Position numbers and translations under genes: made by a program. From positions 105,321,939 to 105,385,938 of the forward strand of contig NC_084850.1 in the NCBI RefSeq assembly GCF_033115175.1: a stretch of 64,000 bases of DNA. Reading direction: 5' to 3'. Positions within the stretch are counted from its first letter, which is position 1. Every line of letters begins with the position of its first letter. Positions 31,992 to 43,388 of this stretch are shown piece by piece. The DNA comes from Lepus europaeus. Lineage: Eukaryota > Chordata > Mammalia > Lagomorpha > Leporidae. The notes beneath the pieces were generated by a model. The model was not told the origin of the DNA, did no database searches, and worked only from the letters and a program-made list of their open reading frames with translations.

Positions 31992-32300
31992 GTCAGTCGC
32001 GGCTGCGTGCCCTCCTTCCTCGCGGCGCGCTCAGACAGGTGGCCGCCGAGGGTTGGGGACGGGGGGGAGGCACGCAGAGCGGCCGTGGGGGCGGGGAGCG
32101 ACTTTGCAGCCCCCAGACTCTCTGCACACCGGCCGGAATCCAGCGGCTCCTGAGCCTTACACACCGAATCCTCCCTGGGGGCAAAAGCTGGCGCGCGCGC
32201 CTGAACCGAAGCCGCGGGTTGGGGGGCGGGGAGCTGAAGCCTGTTGAAGCTCTGGGGCCAGACTTTGAACTACGACGGCGCCGCAAGGCTGCTAGGCCTT

Positions 32301-33589
32301 GGCTTGATGAAAATTTTCAAAGCCAGGGGCAAGGGGCCCAGGGGCTGGGAGACAGCTATTGGAGGGTGCTGCAAAGGTCAGTCATTTGCTCCACCTTGAC
32401 CTGCGCTTGCACCATGAGGTATAGTTACTCTGGCATCGGTCTTGAACAGAGGAAAGGGCTGGCCCCTGGCCAGTGGATTGCCAAAGACCTCCCAGAACCC
32501 CCTGATTTTCTGGGGCTCCGTGATCGTGATGGGTCGTCCTGAGGCTGCAGGGTCTCCTTAAACACCTCTGTTACTTCTTCTAATCCCGTTGTCTCCGACA
32601 TGGAACACGGCCTGGCTAGAGTGCAACTTGGCCCTCTGGTCCAGCCCATATTTGGCAAGGATGAGGACTGAGACTATCCCTTAGCCCCTGGCGCGGGGGG
32701 TGGGGGTGGGGGCTGTGTACACAGCAAGGGCTCCACAAAACGGAAGCTGGAAAGAGGGCTAGGGTCAGTGGAAGGATGCAGGCAGATCTTATGGAGTAGG
32801 GTGAGTGGTTCCTGCACAGTCTGTTAACAGATCCCCCCCCCCCACGCCCCGCCGCCGCCCCAGGTTGCTCTGACCCAACGCCCAGTACCTCCTGGTACTT
32901 GAGCAATAGTTTGGACGCCTCCAGAACTCTTGAGTGTGTTGTCCAAGACTTGCCGTCACCAGATCTCAAGTAGCGTTCTGGAGCAGGGTCAGCCTGGCTT
33001 CCTGCTAGCAGGACGGAGCGTGGGTGCTCTAATCCTCCTGTGCCTGGTGGGGAAAACAAGGCTTTGGATATTGGGTCCTGACCCTGGTCCTGTGCGGCAA
33101 ATCCCAGGCTAGCTCTTCAGTCCAGACTGCCCTCATGAGCTCTTCGGTGCCAGGCTCTGTGCCTGGCTCTGCAGGTGCATGGATGCATAAGCATAGGGCG
33201 CAGAGATGGCCAAGGCTGTGTCCAGGTTGTTTTCTTCGTGTGTTTTTGTCATCTTCTCTCCTACAGGAAGTTTTACAAAATCTTGCTAAGTGCCTCTTGA
33301 TGCTGCCCTGCACAGCAAGCTGAAGCTTCTCTATGGAGGCTCTTGCAGACCTTTTCTTTCCCAGAATATACCTAATGGGTTCAGAGTCTTCTGTTTCCTC
33401 CCATTATTTTGCCTTTTCTGATTCATATTCAAACCCTCAAGCTCATTCAGATTATTCATGTTAGGCTCACATGATGAGGGTAGATATGAGTTCAGCTGTT
33501 TTTCCAATCATTCGCCCCCAAACTCTGATCAAAACGAAGGGCTGATGAGTAGATCTGCCTTTTCTCAAGAGCATTATATGGAACAGACC
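32301..33589. other. Proximal intron 1, repeat-poor, G-rich
   Basis: Contains a G-rich tract at 32691-32711 and a C run at 32825-32835. No mobile element was recognised. Open frames crossing this region (for example 32616-33059 -) have no recognisable domains. Could host proximal regulatory elements, by position only. Confidence 0.5.
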
Positions 33590-33765
33590 TTGTTCTAAGA
33601 ACCAAGAAAGCAGTTTCAAGGCCCACCTTCATTTAATTGCTTTATGTGTTACATGAGGGTAACACCAGCTAGTCATAGCTAGATTACAGGAGTGTTGTGA
33701 AGGGCAAATGAAACAGTGTGTGTGCAATAGCTTTGCAAAGTCTGAAATATGGCACAATCCCCCAC
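33590..33765 (+). mobile_element. MIR fragment
   Basis: 'taattgctttatgtgttaca', 'acaggagtgttgtgaagggc' and 'agctttgcaaagtctgaaat' follow the MIR order around the core and 3' half. Confidence 0.6.
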
Positions 33766-33944
33766 AAAAGTTTTAGTTATTTATTCAAGCCATAGGCATC
33801 AGGAGAGGCTGTGGTAGAGGATTAAAAATGGCTCATGTTGTTCTTGCCTTAGAAGGTTTGTCAGTCCAAGAAAGGGGGATGCAAAACTCAAGGACAATCC
33901 AAGAGGGAAGGGGGTGCATGCCTCAGGAGGAATCCATGGTTAAT

Positions 33945-34870
33945 TCATTATTCATTCATTCAATGAACATTTATTTCCTGTCCTAAGGGGAATCAAAGAT
34001 GAATTATACAAGGCCCTTGCCCCTGGGGCTCTCATAAGCCAATGTGCAAGACAGAGTCTCGAGCAGTTAATACTAATGACCTGTGATAGTTGCTTTTGAA
34101 CAGGAGTGAGGAACTTCTTAGTGCCAAGGGCCATTTGGGTATCTGTAACAACATGTGCATGCCATGCAAAATTAGCAGCTTCAAAATTAGCCTGCTATAG
34201 ATTTATTGAATTTTGAGTCTTCACCTGTGGTTGCCTTGGCAGGGCCAGAACAAATGATTTTGAGGGCTGGACATTCCCCACCCCTGCTTTAAAAGCACAT
34301 GTAAAGGGGATTTGCAGAGAATATTCAAACTCCGAGAAAAAGTCTCAGAGGACTTCACAGAGAAAGTGGCATTTGAACTATAAGTCTTCAAGGATGAGTG
34401 TGACTTCACCAAATGAGTAGTAAAGAAAGCATTTTTAAGCTAAAGACTGGCTTGGATGAAATCACAAATACATGAAAAAACCTGAAGAACTTCGGCATGG
34501 AGAGTTGGGGGGGCGGTGCACTCTAGTGGGAGACAAAACTGGACATGCCAGTTGGGATGGATTTTGGGGAGGGGGAGCCTTGTATTTCATTCCCAAAAGT
34601 GTAGCTCCTTTCGTGGTTAATGGATGGCCATTAATGATTTTCCGCTGAGTGAGTGACATGACTAAGAATATGGTGATGGTGTTGGCATAAAGAGGGGCAT
34701 GAAGGAGAGAGCAGGTTTTGGGTAAAGATAAGCTGTCTTGAGTTGGAGGTGCTGGGAAGACACCAGGGAGCACTTGGAAATGTGAGGAACAAACTGGGCT
34801 TACAGGTGTGATGACAGGGAAGTTTTAGTAGAAGCCACTGAAGTAGATGAAATGGCCAAAATCAGGGGTG
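33945..34870 (-). mobile_element. L2 relic, antisense, with a hAT insertion
   Basis: Begins with the antisense L2 end 'attcattcattcaatgaaca' and continues with 'caaggcccttgcccctgggg', 'cagagaaagtggcatttgaa', 'gactggcttggatgaaatca' and 'tgagtgacatgactaagaat' in L2 order. A 186-base DNA element occupies 34101-34286. Confidence 0.7.
34101..34286. mobile_element. hAT-like MITE inserted in L2
   Basis: Ends are imperfect inverted repeats ('caggagtgaggaactt' at the left, 'acattccccacccctg' at the right). Flanked by 8-base near-duplicates 'cttttgaa' (34093-34100) and 'ctttaaaa' (34287-34294), 6 of 8 matching, the size expected for hAT elements. Confidence 0.6.
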
Positions 34871-35760
34871 TGAAAATGGAGAATATTAGAATGACTATGA
34901 TGACCTGCTCAATGATTTGTGTTTAAAAGTCTCTGAATTTTGACCCTGATTTGTTGACTTTGTTAATTATTAAACTTGGGGCATTCTGATAATTTGCTGT
35001 CAGCAAATTTTAATCAGTCTATGGGATAAACAGATGAACCGAGAGAGTATGGCTGGCTAATATATAACTACTGATGTTTGAAGAGTTCCACAGCAATTGT
35101 AGAATAGCTTTTTAGAAATGTGTATGGTATATAAACAAGTCCCTACTGAAATCGCTTCACCTCTAGGGACAGGTTGTCACTGGAGATGTGTCAGATCAAA
35201 TGGCATCAATCACATGGGTCAACTGCCCGTTGCTGCCCATTGCTTCCACTCCTGGGGTCAGTATGAGCATCTGGATTGGTGCAACCATGGCAACTATCTT
35301 TTGCAGTTTTGCAATGGGTCTTGCTCAATTCTCAGAGTAAAAGCTAAAAAAGGGCAACTTGAAGCAGGAATGTTTTTTTTTTTTTTTAACCAATCTTGGG
35401 AGAGGTGATTTGGCCATCTGAGGGTGGCAGGCACTGGTTTGACATTGCTGGCAGAGCCGGAGCCAGTCTTTCAAATTGTACCCCACACCTGGCAGGTGAT
35501 CTGTGAATTCCCAGGGGCATGAGCTTGACTTAAGGGTGTAAGGGTCGGCCTGCGCAGTGTGAGCAAAAGAGACAGCTCAGGACGGACAGTGAATCGAGGG
35601 ACATGATGAGGAGATGTGGGCCCATGTTAATGGCAAGACCCCTGTTCACACTTGGCAAGAGATGTGAACTTCCCTGAGCTCTTCTAACTCACTTGAGTGT
35701 TATAAAAAAAAATTGTACAGATATGCTTGAGATTTGTATATTTCAGTCAAGACAATACGA
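34871..35760. other. Intron 1 sequence, nothing recognised
   Basis: Contains a short poly(T) at about 35373-35388 and a frame at 35118-35408 (+) with no known motif and no splice boundaries that fit MAOB. Confidence 0.45.
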
Positions 35761-35880
35761 TACTTCAAAAAGTTCGTGGAAAATTGAATTAAAAGATGAC
35801 TTTATTTTGGTGCAAAAATTTTGATATCCTCATAGTTTTTACATAATGCATATTTTCCATGAACTTTTGAAAGAATTCTT
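35761..35880. mobile_element. Palindromic mariner-like MITE, well preserved
   Basis: 'tacttcaaaaagttcgtgga' at the left, 'ttttggtgcaaaaattttga' in the centre and 'ttttccatgaacttttgaaa' at the right. One of the clearest family copies. Confidence 0.8.
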
Positions 35881-35920
35881 TTATAGAGAGGCAACATGGC
35901 AGTGTTAAAACAGGGTAGAC

Positions 35921-36179
35921 CAGGAGCTGGCGCTGTGGCTCTCTGCTCATGGCCTGGGAACGCAGTAGAAAACGGCACAAGTTCTTGGGCCCCTGCACCC
36001 GCGTGGGAGACCTGGAAGAAGCTCTTTGCTCCTGGCTTCAGATTGGCCCAGCTCTGGCCATTGCAGCCATTTGGGGAGTGAATTAGTGGATGAATCTCTC
36101 TCTCTCCTCTGCCTCTTCCTCTCTGTAACTGCCTTTCAAATAAATAAATAAATCTTTTTTTTCCTTAAAAAAAAAAAAA
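35921..36179 (+). mobile_element. CSINE with internal deletion of the head region
   Basis: The first about 20 bases of the head ('caggagctggcgctgtggct') are joined directly to 'ctctgctcatggcctggga', skipping roughly 100 bases that contain the B box. Flanked by 'cagggtagac' (35911-35920) and 'cggggtagac' (36184-36193), one mismatch, so it probably integrated already deleted. Confidence 0.88.
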
Positions 36180-36237
36180 ACAACGGGGTAGACATTAGAG
36201 TCAAGCAGACTTCTTTTTCACCAATCATCAATTTTCC

Positions 36238-36552
36238 TGGAGGTTAAGCCATGTGCATCCCATATGGGAGTGCTGATTCAGGTCCTGGCTCCTCTGCTTC
36301 TGATCCAACTCCTTGCTAATGCATCTAGGAAAGCAGCAGATGATGATGGCTCAAGTGCTTGGGCCCCTGCCTTCCACATGGGAGACCCAGATGGAGTTCC
36401 AGGCGCCTGGCTTCAGCCTGGCCCAGCTTTGGCTGTTGCGGCTAATTGGGAAGTGAGCCAGCAGATGAAAGGTCCCCCCCCCCCCTTCCCTGCTTCTCCT
36501 CTTCCTCTTTCTTTGTCACTCTGCCTTTCAAATAAATAAGTCTTTTTTAAAA
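36238..36552 (+). mobile_element. CSINE, 5'-truncated
   Basis: Starts within the head ('ggaggttaagccatgtgcat'), with body 'cacatgggagacccagatgg', a C run at 36474-36485, and tail 'caaataaataagtcttttt'. Confidence 0.9.
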
Positions 36553-37179
36553 AGAAGTTTTTGAGATGTGAGGCATATAAAAGATGGCTACAGATGCGTA
36601 CTCTCTAAGTTCAAGAGGGACCTGCCTGGTTCAAGCCCCACTCTGCCCCAGCCCTTTTCTTTATTCTCCTCCGCCCACCAGTGAGGAGTCTGAGGAGCTG
36701 GAACCAGGGGTTTTGTCAGGAAACATTTTGCAAGTTTTCCATCTGTACTAAAGCACCACCCTGCAGTTCTGATCTGGTCCTCACTTCAGTCACCTGACTC
36801 CTGTCTTAAATATAAATTAAAAAAATGCCTTAGTAGTCAATGACATTATTTATTTAATAACATGGTGGCATAATAATAAATCTTAAAAAGAGGTAGCATT
36901 TCAAGTGCTGCCTCCATGCTGGGCTGGTTGTTAAGAAGTTGACTTTGCACAGCAGCTCCATGAGGATTTAGAATGACAGAGCCTTGCTTTTTTCCCCTCA
37001 GTGCTCACCCATGGGGCACAGTGATAGGCTTTAGGGGGCAGATACAGGTGCCACTAGAACCCCAATTTCTGCCCCTTGTATATCCTCAAAAGTCACCAGG
37101 ACAGGTTTAAGTATTGGCTTGGCCATTAACAGTGATCAGTTTCCTTCTCTGGCGGGGTGTTGAGGCTCCTTGCCATACA
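36553..37179. other. Intron 1 sequence, nothing named
   Basis: Moderate GC. A segment at 36890-36975 resembles old LINE or MIR 3' sequence but too weakly to name. Confidence 0.4.
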
Positions 37180-37425
37180 GAGGCAGAGAAAGAGCATAGA
37201 GGTTAAGGGCATCGGGTTGGCCCTGGTTCACCCACTAACTAGCTGTGTTACCTTCGGCAAAACAGTTAGTGTTCCCATGCCTTTCTTTTCTCATCTGGAA
37301 AGTAGTGGCAGCAGTGGTGTCTATTTTATAAAATAGTTGGGTGGATTGCAAGAGAAAATACATGTGAAGTGATGGGACTGGGGCTTGACACCTGACAAGC
37401 ACACGCTAGGCATTGTGTGTGCTGT
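37180..37425 (+). mobile_element. MIR, nearly full length
   Basis: Ordered MIR landmarks: 'gagcatagaggttaagggca', 'cactaactagctgtgttacc', 'ttctcatctggaaagtag', 'ggattgcaagagaaaataca', 'gacacctgacaagcac'. Confidence 0.85.
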
Positions 37426-37796
37426 TGGTAATCAGGCTAACAGAATGGCCACGCACTGCTAGTGGGTCTGCAGGGCCAGTGTGGGCCCCCTGTCGGGTTC
37501 AGGAGGTGGTTTGGGGTTCTGTGGCTCTCGCTTTCTGTTTCTCTCACGCTGTTTCCAAACCCTGCTTTCTTGGCTTGTGTAGGATTTACTAACAGATGAC
37601 GTAAGAAAGCCAGCACCACATTTCAAGAAAAAGCTTAAACTCATAATTCACTATGTATATGCTAAATATGTCAGAAACTATCAACATTTTTGTGCCAAGA
37701 TTTCTAAGTCATTTGGTGCCCAGCAGATGTTAAGTTTTCAAATCGCTTCACTGTTATTCTATTTAGCCTTTGTTTCCCTGTTTGGTATCTTTTGTA

Positions 37797-38112
37797 AGAA
37801 ATTTATTTATTTATTTATTTTTTAGTGTGAAAGGCAGAGAGAGAGGGAGAAGGAGAGGGAGAGGGAGAAGCAGAGGGAGAGAGAGATCGAGATCTCGTCT
37901 ACTGGTTCACTCTAAATGCCTTCAACAGCTGGGGCTGGACCAGACCAAAGCCAGGAGCCAGAAACTCCATCTGGGTCTCGCACTCGGGTGGCAGGGACCC
38001 AAGTAATGGAGCCATCACATGCCACCTTCCCAGGGTGTGCAACAGCAAAACACTGGAATAAGAAGTGGTGCCAGAACTTGAACCCAGGCACTCCAATATG
38101 GGGTGCCACCCA
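37797..38112 (-). mobile_element. CSINE, left arm of an inverted pair
   Basis: Tail 'aatttatttatttatttatt', an expanded GA-rich tract (37836-37890), body 'aagccaggagccagaaactc'. The head merges into the following sense-strand SINE fragment. Confidence 0.85.
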
Positions 38113-38262
38113 CACGGGAGAGCAAGTTTGACTTCCAGGATCCTGGTTTCAGCTTGGCTCAGTCCTGGCTGTTGTGTGCATTTAAACAGTGAGTCTGGAT
38201 ACATGGAAGATATTTCTCTGCCTCTCTCTTCCTTTCAAATAAAAGGAAAATAAATAATAAAT
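38113..38262 (+). mobile_element. CSINE 3' half, right arm of an inverted pair
   Basis: 'cacacgggagagcaagtttg', 'ttcagcttggctcagtcctg' and 'cttcctttcaaataaaagga'; the 5' half is absent. Confidence 0.8.
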
Positions 38263-38772
38263 TTAAAATTTAACAATGACAGGAAAATTAGAAATGATAG
38301 GGCCAGAGACTCTAATTTGCAGGTGATGTTTGTATTTATAGGACAACAGAAAGTCCAACATGGCTAGGATAAAAAGCATGAGGGGATATGAGTAGTAAAG
38401 TTAGTAGAAGGAGGACACAATCAGAATATGAGATACTGAGAAACAAAGTGAGAAGTCATTTTTTCTGTGTTTGGAAATAGGGAACCATTGGAAACTGATA
38501 CTATTAAGGTAGTGTGGGTGGTTGTGTGCCTGATGGCCAGGGAAGCCAGAAAATGGATAGGAATTCGGGCACAGGTTGAGAGGTGAGCTGCTGATAATAA
38601 ACAGATTCTCCTTAAAGCCCAGGGAAGGTTGCAAGGGAAAGTGGGGTAAGGAGGAGGGAAGAATGGATAAGACGCAGTCTCCAAAGATGTACTGTGCTTT
38701 CTTCACTGTTTTGCTGAGAGATTTACCCAGAAAACAGGTAGCACAAACACTAATCGCTTGAAAAATAAAAAC
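38263..38772. other. Intron 1 sequence, nothing recognised
   Basis: No repeat or exon can be named. The large antisense frame 38401-39171 runs through this and the next SINE and has no recognisable domain. Confidence 0.45.
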
Positions 38773-39092
38773 ATGGGCTGGCATTTGTGACCACAGCAGG
38801 TTAAGCCACCGCCTGTGACACCAGCATTCCAAACGAGTGCCAGTTTGAGTCTCAGCTGCTCTACTTCCAATCCAGCTCCCTGCTAATGCACCTGGGAAGG
38901 CAGCAGAAGATGGACCAAGTGCTTGGGTCCCTGCCAGCCACATGGGAGACTCTGATGGAGTTCCTGGCTCCTGGCTTTGGCCTGGCCCAGCTCTGCTGTT
39001 GTGGCCATTTGGGGAGTGAATTAGTGAATGGAAGATCTTTTCTCTATCTGCGTAACTCTGCTTTTCAAATAAATAAATCTTGAAAAAAATAA
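38773..39092 (+). mobile_element. CSINE
   Basis: Head 'gggctggcatttgtgaccac', body 'cacctgggaaggcagcagaa' and 'cacatgggagactctgatgg', tail 'caaataaataaatcttgaaa'. Confidence 0.92.
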
Positions 39093-39899
39093 AAGCAGAG
39101 TTTTCTTCCCAAGGGCTATGATTCTGTTTACTAAATAGGAAGTGTATGTTTCGGACACTCTTAATAAACATAAATTCAATAGTTTATCCTATTTGTTATA
39201 TACAAATTGTCATTGAGACCTTTTGTTTTGTGACAGAGGGGACACCATCAGCAAAAGTCTTCAGGTAGTTCTGACCTTTCAGATGTTAGTCATTTTACCA
39301 TTGTGTCTGTTTAATGGCATGTTAAATGTCATATTCTAGTTAATTTCCATGTTGTGTCTGAAATTTAAGCTCTTGATCTTGTGTTAGTCACTTGTTGCCA
39401 AGGCTGGTTTTTTTGCTCTGGCCCGCATATCATCAATATTGATCAGAACTACACAAGAATTAAGTTGTCCCACTAGATCCTTGGGCTTATATGCTCTCCT
39501 TCCAACCTAAATAATCCTCCCTGTTGGCTCGCCTAACATTTTTAACAATTATTTTAAATTGAATTTGAAACCCTGACCTCATCCTTTAGAGTTGGCACAA
39601 CTTTTAATTCCTGTGATCTCAGTTATGCTTCTGTTTTAAATTGTGTCTATATATGTCTTAATTTTACCTCACTTATTTGGGTTGTTTTCCAGAGCTTTTG
39701 TTATCCGACAGGGCATCTTTTCCCAAAGGATAAAGTGAAGAATTAATAGTGAAATTAATTAGTAGCCAAAATTACCTCAACAGTTTTAAGAAAGACCAAT
39801 GATATAGAGGAAAGATGCAATCACATTCCACCTTGGTGATTAGTAGTTTGAAGAATTGTGGTTTTAAAGAGGGAGGAATAGTTTCTAATAACCCAAGTT
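39093..39899. other. Intron 1 sequence, nothing recognised
   Basis: About 800 bases, AT-rich, with no named repeat or exon. Confidence 0.45.
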
Positions 39900-40745
39900 G
39901 CAGAAATAATGCATATTTATTGTGAAAATCTGTAAATTATAGAAAATGGCAAAAACAAAATGAAAATCATCCATAATTAAAGTCCACAATGAAACAATAG
40001 GTGTTACTATTGCCATCTAGATTTTCTTTATCCAAACTGTAAGTGGTATTTGGTACTCATTGGTATTCCTTTTAGAATAAATAAGATTATGGATGTTAAG
40101 TTATATCTTAACTGCTCTTCTTCCTTACTTCCTTATGATCTTGATAACTTTTTTTTTGACAGGCAGAGTTAGACAGTGAGAGAGAGAGACAGAGAGAAAG
40201 GTCTTCCTTTTCCGTTGGTTCACACCCCACCCTCACCCCCCCGCAAATGGCTGCTACAGCCGGTGCGCTGCGCCAATCTGAAGCCAGGAGACAGGTGCTT
40301 CCTCCTGATCTCCCATGCGGGTGCAGGGCCCAAGCACTTGGGCCATCCTCCACTGCACTCCCGGGCCATAGCAGAGAGCTGGCCTGGAAGAGGAGCAACC
40401 GGGACAGAATCTGGCGCCCCAACCAGGACTAGAACTCGAGGTGCCGGCGCCGCAGGCGGAGGATTAGCCTAGTGAGCCGCGGCGCCAGCCGATCTTGATA
40501 ATTTTATAATGCTACTTCATATGAATGTATTATAACCTATTTAACCAATTTCTTATCGCTGTACATATGCTATTTCCAAATTTCTGCTGTGTTAAACAAA
40601 GTTGTTATGAACCTAAATTGATGCATATAAGTCTGATGATTTCTTTAGGAAATCCCTAGAAATAAATAGTGGCCATCCTTTGAAGCATTTAGTAATTATT
40701 GCAAGACTGTTACCCAAGAAAGTTTGATCAGTTTACTTTGTGGTG
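39900..40745 (-). mobile_element. Old LINE (L1-like) relic, antisense, interrupted by a SINE
   Basis: Left 39900-40137 and right 40502-40745. The right half reads 'aaacaaagttgttatgaacc', 'gatgatttctttaggaaatc', 'cctagaaataaatagtggcc', the order of old antisense L1 3' regions. Confidence 0.55.
40149..40490 (-). mobile_element. Young-type CSINE
   Basis: Flanked by 'gatcttgataa' at 40138-40148 and 40491-40501. Near-consensus, with an extra C-rich stretch ('ccccaccctcacccccc') near 40225-40242. Confidence 0.96.
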
Positions 40746-41409
40746 GAATTTTAATAATATACTTCCTAAGCCTCAGTAAGGACCCAACATCCTCTTCTCC
40801 CAACGTCCAGCACAGTACAATGAAAACCAATATTCTTCACCAGTTTGTAGTTGGAGTTTTTTGACGTTTTAGGTACCGGAAATTTCAAATATCTTCTGTT
40901 TTATAAAACTTTAGTGGTGGCAAGTAAATTTTGTTCTCTGAAACAGGCAAGCAAACTGGTTTTTGCAGTTACTACCTTATGCTGCCATTGTTTACCAGGA
41001 ACATATATTTTTATGGCACTTTTAAATGTATTGGTTATCATTCTTCTGGAAGTTTGACGTCATTAATTAGATAGCTGTTATGTTTTAGAGCGGAAAAGGA
41101 AAGAAAATTGCCCATAGCAAGCCATTTTCTATGATTAATTATTTGTACCCATCTAGATAAGGTGTGAATACAGCCTTGGTCTACAGTCCATTATAACAGC
41201 TGATCAAACAACTGTTTTGTGTTTTACATTTTAATTTCCTTTCTACTCTGCATTCAGATCTTGCGTTTGATTTTAGTTTATTTAGGAGACCCACCGACTG
41301 TGTCAGAATAGCCCTTTTATGCTACACCAGTTAGTTGAAGTCAAACAGCCCTTGTCCTCAGTTCATTAAATGTGTTTTCCTATAGTGTTGATTTTTTCAG
41401 GGGAGAAAA
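40746..41409. other. Intron 1 sequence, repeat-poor
   Basis: No mobile element recognised in about 660 bases. No exon with suitable splice sites and MAOB sequence. Confidence 0.45.
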
Positions 41410-41600
41410 GTAATTTTTTTCATTCATTCATTTATTCCTTCAACAAACCCTTATGGAGTGCCCTGCTTACCAAATATTTGGCTGGGTGTGGGAATATACA
41501 GATGGGTAGTGCGTGCCCTATCTTTGAGCAGTACACCAAGCAGAGGGAGGCAGGCGTGGACAAGTGAATGCTCTGAGGGCTGGTGGAGATATGTTTCTGT
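41410..41600 (-). mobile_element. L2 3' end, antisense
   Basis: 'cattcattcatttattcctt', 'ttatggagtgccctgcttac', 'gagcagtacaccaagcagag' follow the antisense L2 terminal order. Confidence 0.6.
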
Positions 41601-42412
41601 GGTTCAGATGAGACAGCTTTAAGTGCTTTAAACTTAATTTATTTTCTAATATACATAGGATGCTGAAATTTTACTTCTGTTCTTACTACTCTCGGCCCTG
41701 AAATGGCAGTGTCGTGGATGCTGTAGGGGCTGCAGGAGTTCCCTTCAGGATCTGCTCAGAGTGTTGGCTGCTGCTTGCCCTCTGCTGAGACCCTCTGTGG
41801 AAATGCCCTTGCCTGAAGGGAGCCGACTCCCCCAAGGGCTTGCCCCTTCCCGGGGGCATCCTGCAACCCATGTGTGGGTAAGAAGGCCTCGCGCTGCCCC
41901 CTCCATCTCAATTCAGAACAACTCTGAAGGGCCATCTCAGCTTCAGAGCTCCCCATGAGATTGACTGACTGGGGCAGCATCACATTTCAACTCCTCCCTC
42001 TGTACAGTCCCGCTTCCCTTATTTCTTTACATGTGTTGAACCTTGTTTGAGCTATGTGCACATCCTCCTCAGAAACTGCGAGCCAGAGATCCTAATCTAG
42101 ACAAAACAATGATTGAACAGTGCTTTTGCTCTGCACATCATACAGTGTTCTCATCATGACACTTCAGCCAGGTGGAGGTGGAGGCCTTCAAAAAATGCGG
42201 CCTTTTCCATGTCCTTTAGTAGCCTCCACAAAGAATGCTAGAAATCAGTAAGGCCTAGGAAGGTGCTTAGTCCATCATTTCTGGATAACTTCTTTCCTGA
42301 ACCTTGAAAGCCCCCAGAGCAGGGGTGGAAGGTGGAGGCTGATCCTTATACTGGCCCAGGTATGCTCTGGGGAATCCAGTTCTTTTCTTTCTACTCTATG
42401 GGCTGATTTAGG
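41601..42412. other. Intron 1 sequence with an unidentified repeat-like segment
   Basis: The GC-richer part (about 41760-42010) includes 'agaacaactctgaagggcca' and shares its motif order with 26039-26150, suggesting an old dispersed repeat or LTR I cannot name. Confidence 0.45.
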
Positions 42413-42426
42413 ACTGAGATCCAGGG

Positions 42427-42760
42427 TGGCTGGCGTCTGTGGCACAGTAAGCTAAGCTGCCATCATGCAATGCCAGCATCCCATATCAGAGTGCCAGTTT
42501 GAGTCAAAGCTGCTTCATTTCTGATCCAGCTCCCTGTTAATCATGCCTGCGAAGGCAGTGTAAGATGACCCAAGTGCCTGGGCTCTTGCCACCCATGTAG
42601 GGGACCTGGATGGAGCTCTGGGCTTCTGGCTTTGGCCTGGACTAGTTCTGACTGTTGCAGCAACCTGGGGAGTGAACCAGTAGAGGGAAGATTCATTCCC
42701 CTCCCTTCTTCCTCCCACCTCATCATTCTGCCTTTGAAATAAGTAAGTCTTTAAAAAATA
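42427..42760 (+). mobile_element. CSINE with 14-bp target-site duplication
   Basis: Flanked by 'actgagatccaggg' at 42413-42426 and 42761-42774. Complete head ('tggctggcgtctgtggcaca') and a short tail. Confidence 0.96.
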
Positions 42761-42784
42761 ACTGAGATCCAGGGCTTTTAGATT

Positions 42785-42905
42785 AGAGGCAAATATGAAG
42801 GTCTTCCTACTGGATGGAGAAAGGCGGGGATGGTATATTTTGGACCCCAAAGATTCTAAGCAGGGTTCTCTATTAAAATTGGCTGTGCATCACTGGGAGA
42901 AATTT
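42785..42905 (+). repeat. Local duplicate, copy 1
   Basis: 'actggatggagaaaggcggg', 'gatggtatattttggacccc' and 'aaagattctaagcagggttc' recur with substitutions at 43490-43615. Not recognised as a known repeat. Confidence 0.6.
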
Positions 42906-43049
42906 GAGATAGTGAAGCCAAGGGAAAAATTATGAAGCACACCACCTTAATCTGTGAAGACTGGATACAGAAAATTAGGAGCTATCCGTGTAACCCAGGG
43001 CAGCATTTTGGATGCAACTGAGAGTCTACATTCTTGTGGGTTTTTTTCC

Positions 43050-43388
43050 CCCAAAGATTTATTTATTTATTTGAAAAAGAGACTGACAGAGAGGAAGGGA
43101 GAGTGGGAGAAAACAGAGAGAGAGAATCTCCCATCCAAGGGTTTACTCTGTAAATAGTTCCAACAGCAGGTGCTGGGCCAGGCCAATGCCAGGAGTCTGG
43201 AACTCAATCCAGTCTCCCACATGGATGGCAAGAACCCAAGTACTTGAACCATCACCTGCTGCCTTCCAGGTGTATTAACAGGAAGCTGGATGAAAAAGCA
43301 GAGGAGCTGTGACTCAAACCAGCCACTCTGATATGGGACACAGATTTCCCAAGTGGTACCTTAACCGGTGTGCCAAATATCCACACCA
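43050..43388 (-). mobile_element. CSINE, diverged
   Basis: 'aaagatttatttatttattt', 'agagagagaatctcccatcc', body 'aatgccaggagtctggaact', head near 43370-43388. Confidence 0.88.

Larger units (their letters stand above)
31690..32300. promoter_or_regulatory. MAOB: CpG island over MAOB promoter and exon 1
   Basis: CpG density rises sharply from about 31690 and falls after about 32300; the rest of the window is CpG-poor outside SINEs. It covers the presumed core promoter, the 5'UTR, coding exon 1 and the beginning of intron 1. No repeats are inserted within it. The limits are judged by eye, without a formal observed/expected calculation. Confidence 0.85.

Noticed and set aside
31568..32542. A 324-codon open frame on + across the MAOB promoter, exon 1 and intron 1
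   Set aside because: It runs through the splice donor and reads GC-rich promoter sequence as Gly/Arg/Pro-rich protein. Only residues encoded by 31946-31991 match MAOB. Lack of stops is expected in a CpG island.
38401..39171. A 256-residue antisense frame
   Set aside because: Its first third is the translation of a CSINE, and the rest has no recognisable domain.
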